Source: Nesterenkonia lacusekhoensis
Lineage (GTDB): Bacteria > Actinomycetota > Actinomycetes > Actinomycetales > Micrococcaceae
Direction: 5' to 3'
Assembly: GCF_017876395.1 (NCBI RefSeq)
Contig: NZ_JAGINX010000001.1
Location: 1,922,001 to 1,986,000, forward strand
Length of the DNA: 64,000 nucleotides
Below are positions 53,696 to 61,158 of the stretch, piece after piece. The notes under the pieces were generated by a model. The model was not told the DNA's origin and made no database searches. It saw only the letters and a list, made by a program, of their open reading frames with translations. The stretch's first letter is position 1. Each line of letters begins with the position of its first letter. The translations under genes were made by a program, and so were the position numbers.

Positions 53696-55465
53696 TCAGC
53701 CGAGCCGGGTGCGGAACTCAGCGACCGCGTCGCGGTAGGCCTGTTCACGGCGGTAGTCCACATGCCCGGCGAGATCCGACCACGGTTCACGCGGGGTCTC
53801 CAGCGGCACCGGCGTCTCCCCCTCCGGCGCTGACCCTGCCTCCTCGGCCGGGTCAGGGACCTCCTGGTCCACCTCAGCGTGACCTTCAGCTGCACCCAGC
53901 ACGGGCCCTCCGATCGGGTCCGTGCGGCGGTAGAGGTTCCGCCAGCCTCCGGTCCCCGCGGCCAGCCGCTCGTGTGTGCGCTGCAGTGACAGCTCCCCGA
54001 AGTAGGCGGGAAAGACCTGCGCATAGAGCGTCGTGGTGGGCGCGCCGATGCTCAGCAGACACACTCGGGAGACCTCCTCCTGCGGCAGCGGGGCCAGGGC
54101 GGCATAGGCGATCGCCGAGCCCTGGCTGTAGGCGGAGACGACCACCCCGCCGTCCTCTCGGATGCCGTGCCGGATCCCCGCTTGGAACTCCAGCACGGCA
54201 CGCGAGCTGTACGGCCGAACAGCCAGCGGGTGGAACCGGCGCGGCCAGAACGTCAGCACATCCCAGATGATCGCCACCGTGCGGCGCAGCATCCGGAGGC
54301 GCATCGACAGCCACACCACTGCGACGCCGACCAGCACCATGCCCGGCAGCAGCACCGGGGCCCGGTGAGCCCCCAGGGCCATGCCGCGCCAGGCCGCGGT
54401 ACGACGGCGCAGCTGATCCTCCACATGCTCGGGCAGCTCATCGGCCCGGCCGCGGGCACGCCAGAACAGCAGCCATCCGATCACCAGGAGCACCCAGAGC
54501 ACCACGGTGATGACGAAGGACTCGACCAGCGCCAGCTCCTGCCCCCAGCGTCCCGGCCCCATTCCGGCGGCCCGTGCCGCCAGCAGAGTCAGCCCGGAGA
54601 AGACACCGTTGGTCAGCGCCACGACCAGAGTCACGGCCACCGCGGGCAGAGCGCGGGGCACCGGCGCGCCGGCAGGCTGACCGCCGCCGCGCCAGGTCAG
54701 ACCGGCCAGCAGCACGATCACCAGGATCTGCAGCAGTCCTATGACCAGGAAGATCTCGCCGAGTCCGAGCGTGGTGCTTCCCCACCTCAGCCCCGCCACC
54801 ACCAGCACGACGACGCCGGTGGCTCCCAGCACTGCGGCGTGCCAGCGCAGCAGCCAGGTCATGGACCGGCCGTGGGAGAAGAAGGACCGGCTGCTCAGGT
54901 CCTCCTCCGGATGCCATTCGGCCGGGGCCTCTTCCTCAGGGACCGCTGTCCCGTCTGGGGTTCTGGCCTCGAAGCGGCGCCGGCCGACTTCAGCCACTCG
55001 CAACAGCACCACCACCAGCGCGAGGGTGGCCACCAGACCGGCCGGCACTCCGATCGCCGGACCGACAGGCAGGTCCGCCTCGCGCAGCGCCTGGTAGCCC
55101 AGATAATCCACAGCGATGATGGCCGTCCAGAGCACATAGGTGCTGGTGAGCAGTCCGGCTGCGAGATGGACGACGCCGCGGATCAGCATCCACCGCCAGC
55201 GGGCGATCCGTGCCCCGTGGGCCCAACCGGCCACGTTGACCAGGGTGAAGGGAAGCAGCAGGACCCAGAGCGGCTGCAGCGCCGAGCCGGAGGTGAGCCC
55301 ACCCCAGAGGTACCCCTCGACAGACGGGTCCTCCCGGCGCGCGATCAGCTGGGTGCTGCGATCACCACGGATCAGCGTGGTCTCGGCCGGGTCATCCAAC
55401 CCCAGCAGCTCGGCCCCGGGAGACCCTCCGACGCCGTGGATCCGCAGCTCACGCATAGCCATCAT
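53696..55465 (-). CDS. Large membrane protein with alpha/beta-hydrolase-like motifs
   Basis: About 589 residues. It begins MMAMRELRIHGVGGSPGAELLG, an oxyanion-type HGVGG as in lipases. Then come about eight membrane segments between ~65 and 400, and a soluble part with VVVSAYSQGSAIAYAAL, a G/S-x-S-x-G nucleophile elbow (Tyr-Ser-Gln-Gly-Ser), followed by a charged C-terminus. The split of a hydrolase-like start and elbow by a long membrane domain is unusual. No family recognised. The start is uncertain (55465, 55462 or 55456); no good ribosome site. Confidence 0.7.
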   Translation of the reverse strand: MMAMRELRIHGVGGSPGAELLGLDDPAETTLIRGDRSTQLIARREDPSVEGYLWGGLTSGSALQPLWVLLLPFTLVNVAGWAHGARIARWRWMLIRGVVHLAAGLLTSTYVLWTAIIAVDYLGYQALREADLPVGPAIGVPAGLVATLALVVVLLRVAEVGRRRFEARTPDGTAVPEEEAPAEWHPEEDLSSRSFFSHGRSMTWLLRWHAAVLGATGVVVLVVAGLRWGSTTLGLGEIFLVIGLLQILVIVLLAGLTWRGGGQPAGAPVPRALPAVAVTLVVALTNGVFSGLTLLAARAAGMGPGRWGQELALVESFVITVVLWVLLVIGWLLFWRARGRADELPEHVEDQLRRRTAAWRGMALGAHRAPVLLPGMVLVGVAVVWLSMRLRMLRRTVAIIWDVLTFWPRRFHPLAVRPYSSRAVLEFQAGIRHGIREDGGVVVSAYSQGSAIAYAALAPLPQEEVSRVCLLSIGAPTTTLYAQVFPAYFGELSLQRTHERLAAGTGGWRNLYRRTDPIGGPVLGAAEGHAEVDQEVPDPAEEAGSAPEGETPVPLETPREPWSDLAGHVDYRREQAYRDAVAEFRTRLG

Positions 55466-55580
55466 GGCGAGTCTAATACCTGGTGGGGACCTGATCGCTC
55501 CCCTGCCCAGAAGCGGTCGAACCTGCCCGAACCCCCATCGCACCGAGTCTTGACTCGATCTCTTTCATCCCTGATTATAA

Positions 55581-55592
55581 AACCACATGGTT
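55581..55592 (+). promoter_or_regulatory. Operator/promoter at arsR-type gene start
   Basis: AACCA-CA-TGGTT straddles the start codon at 55587. A -35 TTGACT (55550-55555) and an AT-rich -10 within ATTATAAA (55574-55581) place the transcript start at the ATG, so the mRNA is probably leaderless and the site autoregulatory. Confidence 0.5.
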
Positions 55593-55934
55593 ACACATCA
55601 CGCCGCTCAGCTGGACCTGCCCGACGATCAGGTCGACCGGATCTTCCGGGCGCTGGCAGATGCCACCCGCAGGGACATCATCGGCCGAACCCTGACCGAG
55701 GAGTCCTCGATCTCGGAGCTGGCCCACCGCTACGAGATGTCCTTCGCGGCAGTCCGCAAACACATCACCGTTCTGGAGGAGGCGCAGCTGGTGAGCACCC
55801 ATCGCAGCGGACGCGAACGGCGCATCCGAGGAAACCCGGAATACCTCCAGAAGGCCCAAGCTCTTCTGATGACCTACGAACGCCTCTGGCGAGCGCGGAC
55901 CGACCGACTCGATGCGCTGTTGGCAGAGGACTGA
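55587..55934 (+). CDS. ArsR/SmtB-type winged-helix regulator
   Basis: 115-residue repressor: FRALADATRRDIIGRTL, ISELAHRYEMSFAAVRKHI and the wing REFRI-like GRERRIRGNPE. No cysteine metal site. This SmtB-like branch is typically paired with SRPBCC/AHSA1 proteins, as here (22 nt upstream of one). Presumed repressor of the five-gene operon to 58106. Confidence 0.92.
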   Translation: MVTHHAAQLDLPDDQVDRIFRALADATRRDIIGRTLTEESSISELAHRYEMSFAAVRKHITVLEEAQLVSTHRSGRERRIRGNPEYLQKAQALLMTYERLWRARTDRLDALLAED

Positions 55935-55956
55935 CGATGACCTGAGAGGAATCCTC

Positions 55957-56934
55957 ATGCCTGTCACCCATATCCAGAAGAACCCTGAAGCTCTGACCCT
56001 GACCGTCACCTCTGACTTCGCAGTGCCGGTGCGGCGCCTCTGGGACGCCTATGCCGACCCGCGGCAGCTCGAGAAGTTCTGGGGGCCGCCCACCTACCCG
56101 GCCACCTTCACCCGCCATGACCTCTATCCGGGCGGACGGTCCGAGTACTACATGACCGGGCCGAACGGCGAGCATGCTGGGGGCTATTGGGAGTTCCTCT
56201 CCGCGGAGGAAGGACGCTTCTTCGAGGTGATCGACGGGTTCGCCGATGAACAGGGCCGACCGAACGACCAGCTGCCAGCAGGTCGGATGACCTTCAGCTT
56301 CGAGCAGACCGCCGAGGGGTCACGGCTGACCATCGTCCAACACTTCGGCAGCCTCGAGGACATGGAGACCCTGCTGGAGATGGGGCAGGTCGAGGGCATC
56401 GAAGCGGCCCTGGGCCAGGCCGATGCAGTGTTGGCCGACCTGCGCTCCTTCGCCGCCGGCCGCGAGGTGGACATCCAGATCCTCAGCGACACCCAGATCC
56501 GGGCCAGCCGCATCATCCGCGGCAACGTGGAACAGGTGTGGCAGGCCCAGCATGACCCGGAGCTGCTCAAGCGCTGGCTGCTCGGCCCCGACGGCTGGGT
56601 CATGACCGAGGCGACTGTGGCCCAGGCTGTGGGCGAGACCTACCGCTATGCCTGGGAGCCCAGCGTCGGCGTCGAAGGTGAGGCCTTCGCCTTCACCGGC
56701 GAGCTCCAGGAGAGCCGGCCGCCGCACCGCGAGGTGAGCACCGAGGCTATGGAAGGGGTGGATGGACCGCCCACACTCAACGAGCAGACTCTCACCCCGG
56801 TGGATGGCGGAACGCTGCTGACCATCGTCATCACCTATGCCGATGCGCAGATGCGGGACATGATTCTGGGCACCGGCATGGCCGAAGGCATGGAGGCCAG
56901 CTACGCCCGCATGGAAGCCGAGGTGCTGGCATGA
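55957..56934 (+). CDS. SRPBCC (AHSA1) protein with two tandem domains
   Basis: 325 residues with two START-like AHSA1 domains: domain 1 (about 15-155) opens VTSDFAVPVRRLWDAYADPRQ and contains FWGPPTYPATF; domain 2 (about 175-320) opens ASRIIRGNVEQVWQAQHDPE with RWLLGPDGW. Each forms a hydrophobic ligand pocket. Usual members have one domain, so this is an internal duplication or fusion. RBS GAGAGGAATCC. Overlaps the DHFR-like gene by 4 nt. Confidence 0.9.
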   Translation: MPVTHIQKNPEALTLTVTSDFAVPVRRLWDAYADPRQLEKFWGPPTYPATFTRHDLYPGGRSEYYMTGPNGEHAGGYWEFLSAEEGRFFEVIDGFADEQGRPNDQLPAGRMTFSFEQTAEGSRLTIVQHFGSLEDMETLLEMGQVEGIEAALGQADAVLADLRSFAAGREVDIQILSDTQIRASRIIRGNVEQVWQAQHDPELLKRWLLGPDGWVMTEATVAQAVGETYRYAWEPSVGVEGEAFAFTGELQESRPPHREVSTEAMEGVDGPPTLNEQTLTPVDGGTLLTIVITYADAQMRDMILGTGMAEGMEASYARMEAEVLA

Positions 56935-57515
56935 GGCGCCTGATCATCACCGCCTTCGTGTCGTTGGACGGGGTCATGGAGGGTCCCGGCGGGGAGAAGG
57001 GCTATCGGAATGCCGGGTGGACTTTCAATCAGCTCCCTCATGACGATGCCGTCTACGAGCTCAAAGAGCGGGAACAGGCAGAGGCCGGCGCGCTGCTGCT
57101 GGGGCGCCGCAGCTATGAAGCGTTCGCCCCGGTCTGGCCTTCGATGGCCGAAGAGTTCGCCCGGTACAACGAGCTGCCGAAGTACGTGGTCTCCTCCTCC
57201 CTGCGCCCGGAGGACCTCGTCGATGGGTGGGGCGAGATCACCATCCTCCGCTCCTTGGACGAGGTGGCCCGGCTCAAGGACGGCGACGGCGGTCCGCTGT
57301 TGGTCCAGGGAAGCTCAGACCTGGGTCATTCGTTGGCCGAGGCCGGCCTGGTGGATCGCTACCACCTGCTGGTCTTCCCGCTGCTGCTGGGGGCGGGCAA
57401 GCAGCTCTTCCCCACGAGGAATAAGGATGTCACCCGGCTCCAGCTGATAGAGCATGAGACATTTTCGAACGGAGTGCAGAAGACGATCCTAGACGTGTCC
57501 CGGGAGGGATCATGA
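56931..57515 (+). CDS. Dihydrofolate reductase-like protein (RibD C-terminal family)
   Basis: 194 residues: ITAFVSLDGVMEGPGG, ALLLGRRSYEAFAPVW, LLVQGSSDLGHSLAEAGLVD, then LLVFPLLLGAGKQLF. A full NADPH-type fold. ATGA-coupled both to the SRPBCC gene before it and to a partial copy after it. Confidence 0.9.
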   Translation: MRRLIITAFVSLDGVMEGPGGEKGYRNAGWTFNQLPHDDAVYELKEREQAEAGALLLGRRSYEAFAPVWPSMAEEFARYNELPKYVVSSSLRPEDLVDGWGEITILRSLDEVARLKDGDGGPLLVQGSSDLGHSLAEAGLVDRYHLLVFPLLLGAGKQLFPTRNKDVTRLQLIEHETFSNGVQKTILDVSREGS

Positions 57516-57700
57516 GCACCGTCGTCGCAGATATCTCTATGGGACTGGTGGAAGTGCTCCGCATCCATCTCTCCCCGGTGCTGCTGGGGGCCGGGACACG
57601 ACTCTTCGACCTGGTTGAGGCGCCGATCCTGCTGCACCAAGCCGACGCTCTCGTCACCCCACATGCCACCCACCTGACCTATCGACTGCAGAAGGATTGA
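57512..57700 (+). CDS. Short ORF: C-terminal piece of a DHFR/RibD-like protein
   Basis: 62 residues: LVEVLRIHLSPVLLGAGTRL followed by FD and a beta-strand end THLTYRL. This matches only the last third of a RibD_C domain; the N-terminal two thirds are absent. It may be a remnant of a deleted second DHFR-like gene, kept in frame by the ATGA junction, or a stand-alone peptide. RBS GGGAGGG. The junction suggests a deletion rather than a frameshift. Confidence 0.55.
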   Translation: MSTVVADISMGLVEVLRIHLSPVLLGAGTRLFDLVEAPILLHQADALVTPHATHLTYRLQKD

Positions 57701-57704
57701 CACC

Positions 57705-58106
57705 ATGACCAACGAGATCACCATCGCTCTGCCCACCGAGGACCGCGTCCGCGCCTATGAGTTCTACCGAACAGCCCTGAACCTGGCCTCCGTCGGGGAA
57801 CCGGCCGAGGACGGAGTGCCGGAGCCGCTGCAGTTCCGACTGGACACCGGCACCACGCTGATGTTCGTCCCCACCGGTGGATTCGGTTGGGTCCTCGGTG
57901 GGCGAGACTCTGCGCCTGCCGGCTCCCACGAAGTCCTGCTCAGCCTCACTCTGGGCTCTGCGGAGGAGGTCCGAGCGGCAGCTGAACGCATGCTCGACGC
58001 CGGTGGGGAGATCGTACTCGAACCCACCGAGCAGCCCTGGGGCTTCTCGGCTGTGACCACAGATCCGGATGGTCACGCGTGGCAGCTGATCGCAGCACAG
58101 GGCTGA
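57705..58106 (+). CDS. VOC-family protein
   Basis: 133-residue single VOC module, probably a dimer: ITIALPTEDRVRAYEFYRTAL, LMFVPTGGFGWVLGG and GFSAVTTDPDGHAWQLIA with a Glu and His in the metal-site positions. Follows the short DHFR piece by 4 nt; last gene of the ArsR-led operon. Confidence 0.85.
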   Translation: MTNEITIALPTEDRVRAYEFYRTALNLASVGEPAEDGVPEPLQFRLDTGTTLMFVPTGGFGWVLGGRDSAPAGSHEVLLSLTLGSAEEVRAAAERMLDAGGEIVLEPTEQPWGFSAVTTDPDGHAWQLIAAQG

Positions 58107-58127
58107 GCGCGCCCAGGCGCCAGAAGT

Positions 58128-58814
58128 TCAGCGCTGCTCGAGCAGACGGTACTGCTGGTGCTCCTTGCGGTCGCGCACCACAATGCCCTGGTCAGCCAAC
58201 TGGTCCCGCAGGGACTCAGCCTCACCGGCGCGACTGTCGGCGAGGGCCCGACGCCGAGCACGCAGCAGGGTGTGGGAGTGTTCACTCAGCGCCGCGCTGC
58301 GGTCCACCCAGTCTGCGAACTCGGTCTCCCGCGGGTCCCCGACCCCACACCACGGGTAGTCGAACTGCTCAAGGGCCTGCGCCAATCGGGGCGCCAGGCC
58401 GCTGTCCGAGGACGTCCGGGAGAGCTCCTGGGCGCCGTCGCCGATCAGCACGAGATCATCTTTGTCCAGGAAGATCTGCGCGATCTCAGCACGGAGATAT
58501 TCCGCAGTCGTGACTTTGGATTCCAGCCGGACCGCCTGCTGGTCGATGACCACACGGCCGACGTCGTCGCTCCAGAGCGAGAAGACGATCCACCCGGCTA
58601 CGGCACCGAGAACGGCCAGCAGCGGGACTGAGGCGGCCAGCGGCAGCTGGTCCATCAATCGCAGCGGCCCCGGAGCAGAGTCGATCCGCCCCAGCAGCCA
58701 ACCCACCACCGGCCCCACGAGGAAGGCCGCTCCGAACCCTGCAGTCGCACCGACACCGGCGAACACCACACCCAGTGTGGAGTTCAGCGAGACAGTGGTG
58801 CTCGCATCAGACAT
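58128..58814 (-). CDS. YqeB-like membrane protein
   Basis: 228 residues. Two N-terminal membrane helices (about 15-40, 58-82) then a cytosolic part: VVIDQQAVRLESKVTTAEY, IFLDKDDLVLIGDGAQEL, ALEQFDYPWCGVGDPRETEF. This pattern recalls Bacillus YqeB, function unknown. ATG 58814 has GGAG 8 nt upstream; the GTG at 58820 is too near. Divergent from a TetR gene. Confidence 0.65.
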   Translation of the reverse strand: MSDASTTVSLNSTLGVVFAGVGATAGFGAAFLVGPVVGWLLGRIDSAPGPLRLMDQLPLAASVPLLAVLGAVAGWIVFSLWSDDVGRVVIDQQAVRLESKVTTAEYLRAEIAQIFLDKDDLVLIGDGAQELSRTSSDSGLAPRLAQALEQFDYPWCGVGDPRETEFADWVDRSAALSEHSHTLLRARRRALADSRAGEAESLRDQLADQGIVVRDRKEHQQYRLLEQR

Positions 58815-58874
58815 CTGCACTGCTCCTTCGACGGCCTGAGGTGCTGAGGCTGCGCCCCGCCTCGACAGAACTCA

Positions 58875-58906
58875 TAGTAGTGTAAAACCGAGCGGTCACT
58901 CTACTA
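58875..58906. promoter_or_regulatory. Probable TetR operator region
   Basis: TAGTAGTG and CACTCTACTA form interrupted outer arms around ACCG-AG-CGGT. AT-rich, between the divergent YqeB-like and TetR genes. Confidence 0.55.
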
Positions 58907-58933
58907 ATGTGCTGCTGCGAGGACGGAGGTGTC

Positions 58934-59563
58934 ATGCCACGACGCGTGGATCCGGTGAAACATGCCGCCAAGCGCCAGCACATCCTGGACAGTGCTGCAG
59001 TGCTGATAGCCGAGCAGGGGTATGACCGCACCACCACGTCACAGCTGTGCTCCCAGGCGGGGATCAGCCTGGGCACCCTGTATCACTACTTCCCCGGCAA
59101 GAAACAGATCTTCCTGGCCGTACTCACTCAGGATCAGCAGGACACCGCCACGCTGCTCGATGGGCTTCTGGACGCTGAACAGTCCGACGCCGTCGAGGCC
59201 TTGATGACCTTCGTCCAGCACCTGGCGGAGCCGGCCACAGCTCATCCGTTCGTGCCCAAGCTGGTCCTCGAGGCCATGCTGCAGGCGCATCGCGACCCGG
59301 AGATCCGCTCCACTCTGGAGGGAGCCGAGACCTCAGAGCGTGACGGCATCCGCAGACTTCTGGCACGTGCCACGGCCGCCGGACAGGTGGACCAGGAGCT
59401 GAACTCCGACGACGCCGTCGCCTGGATCAGCGCCCTGATCAACGCTCTCTATCTGGAAGCGGCCATGAATCCGACCTTCGACGCCGCCACGCAGCTGCCG
59501 CTGCTGATGCGCACGGTGCGCGGCCTCCTCCGCTCCCCCGGCAAGCAGCACCCGCGGGCGTGA
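58934..59563 (+). CDS. TetR-family transcriptional regulator
   Basis: 209 residues. HTH about 15-60: AAVLIAEQGYDRTTTSQLCS and ISLGTLYHYFPGKKQIFLAV. The C-terminal domain (70-200) resembles BetI/AcrR ligand domains. RBS GGAGGTG before ATG 58934. Shares a divergent control region with the YqeB-like gene. Confidence 0.92.
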   Translation: MPRRVDPVKHAAKRQHILDSAAVLIAEQGYDRTTTSQLCSQAGISLGTLYHYFPGKKQIFLAVLTQDQQDTATLLDGLLDAEQSDAVEALMTFVQHLAEPATAHPFVPKLVLEAMLQAHRDPEIRSTLEGAETSERDGIRRLLARATAAGQVDQELNSDDAVAWISALINALYLEAAMNPTFDAATQLPLLMRTVRGLLRSPGKQHPRA

Positions 59564-59574
59564 CGCAGCCTCCT

Positions 59575-60546
59575 TCAGGACTCAGAGATGCGGGACTGGG
59601 AGATGCGGCGCAGGCGCTGAGCCAGTCGGGCGGCGGCATCCCGCAGACCTGGGGGCTCGAGCACCTCAACTTCCACGTCCAGCAGGGCCAGGTGTGCCAC
59701 CATCCAGTCGAGGTCGTCGGCGCCAGCGACGAGCAGGGCCCACCCGGGCTCGGCGTCGGGCTCGATCCTGCCCATGTGCGACGGGATCTCCCGGCGCAGC
59801 TCCTCGACACCTGCCTGCAGACGGACCCTGGCGAGATGCTCATAGGGGGCTTCGGCGATGGATGCCTGGATGTACTGCACCGGGTCAGGGTGATCCCGGG
59901 GCGCGAATCGGAACGTGGTGACTTCCACTTGGTCCATGCGGTCCAGCCGGAAGCTCCGCCAGTCCTGCCGGTCCAGGTCGAAGGCCATCAGATACCACCG
60001 CCATCCGGCGGCCACCATGCGCACCGGCTCTGCTGTTCGCTGCTGCGACTGCCCATCGCGGCGGCGATACCGGCAGCGGATCCGCAGTCGGTCACGGCAC
60101 GCGTGGGCCATAGCGGTCAGGGTCCTGACGTCGACCTCTTCAGCGCCTCCCAAGGAGTCGGTGGACTCTCCGACCGCTTGGACCCGGCCGCGCAGGCGCG
60201 GGGGCATGACTTGGTCGAGCTTCGTCAGAGCACTTAGCGCAGACTCTTCGATGCCGGAGACGGTCCCGCCCGCGGCGAAACGCAGTGAGATCGCCGTAGC
60301 TGTGGCTTCCTCATCATCCAACAGCAGAGGCGGCAGCTTCTGACCTGCGCCCAGTCGGTAGCCTCCACCCGCACCAGAGACAGCATTGACGGGGTAGCCC
60401 AACGCGCGGAGCCGTTCGACATCGCGGCGCACAGACCTCTCGGTGACAGCCAGCTCATCGGCGAGAGCAGACGCCGTCCAGGACGGCTTCTTCTGCAGCA
60501 GCGCCAGCAGCCGCAGGACCCGCTCCACTGTTCTCTCCGTGGCCAT
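59575..60546 (-). CDS. WYL-domain transcriptional regulator (YafY type)
   Basis: 323 residues. N-terminal DeoR-like HTH (RLLALLQKKPSWTASALADE, VTERSVRRDVERLRALGYPV), WYL domain (about 140-215) with AAGWRWYLMAFDLDRQDWR in place of a strict WYL triad, and a WCX domain to the end. WYL regulators sense small ligands or nucleic acids. ATG 60546 with AGGAAG. Divergent from a VOC gene that is its likely target. Confidence 0.93.
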   Translation of the reverse strand: MATERTVERVLRLLALLQKKPSWTASALADELAVTERSVRRDVERLRALGYPVNAVSGAGGGYRLGAGQKLPPLLLDDEEATATAISLRFAAGGTVSGIEESALSALTKLDQVMPPRLRGRVQAVGESTDSLGGAEEVDVRTLTAMAHACRDRLRIRCRYRRRDGQSQQRTAEPVRMVAAGWRWYLMAFDLDRQDWRSFRLDRMDQVEVTTFRFAPRDHPDPVQYIQASIAEAPYEHLARVRLQAGVEELRREIPSHMGRIEPDAEPGWALLVAGADDLDWMVAHLALLDVEVEVLEPPGLRDAAARLAQRLRRISQSRISES

Positions 60547-60632
60547 ACCGTCATTCTTCCTCAGATCCCGGACCAGAGCTGTCCGCAATCTTCCTCACAC
60601 TGAGAGGACGACCCTCGATCCCAGGAGAGACG

Positions 60633-61124
60633 ATGAGCCGCTCAACCACCGCCCCTGCACTCCAGGTCACCTTCGACGCCCACGATCCTCGCGGCCTCTC
60701 ACGCTTCTGGCGCGATGCCCTGAACTATCGCCACCCATCCCCTCCAGGAGTGGACGTCCCCGAGAACACCGACCCCTTGGAGGCTTGGGACGGTTTCCTC
60801 GAGGAGATCGGTCTGCCCCGGGAGGACTGGAACGCCTTCTCCGCATTGGAAGACCCGGCCGGCGTCGGACCCCGCCTGTTCTTCCAACAGGTTCCTGAGG
60901 AGAAGGTCACCAAGAACCGTCTGCACGTGGACCTGCACGTCGCAATCGACGCTGCGGGAGAGCCGCTGTTCGGAGACGACCGGTTCGAGGTGTTGGAGAC
61001 CGAATGCGACCGGCTGATCGCACTCGGCGCCCAGAGGCTCCACCGTCAGGAGCCAGAGATGCCGCTGATCTGGGGGCACATCATCATGGCCGACCCTGAA
61101 GGCAACGAGTTCTGCCTGGACTGA
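60633..61124 (+). CDS. VOC-family protein (glyoxalase-like)
   Basis: 163 residues: VTFDAHDPRGLSRFWRDALNY and, in the second half, HVDLHVAIDAAG with MADPEGNEFCLD, the common C-terminal strand motif. The insert WDGFLEEIGLPREDWNAF is typical of the Glyoxalase_6-like actinobacterial group. RBS CCAGGAGAGACG. Divergent WYL regulator upstream. Confidence 0.9.
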   Translation: MSRSTTAPALQVTFDAHDPRGLSRFWRDALNYRHPSPPGVDVPENTDPLEAWDGFLEEIGLPREDWNAFSALEDPAGVGPRLFFQQVPEEKVTKNRLHVDLHVAIDAAGEPLFGDDRFEVLETECDRLIALGAQRLHRQEPEMPLIWGHIIMADPEGNEFCLD

Positions 61125-61158
61125 ACGGCAGGGCACCAGGTCGTCTGACCCTGGAGCG

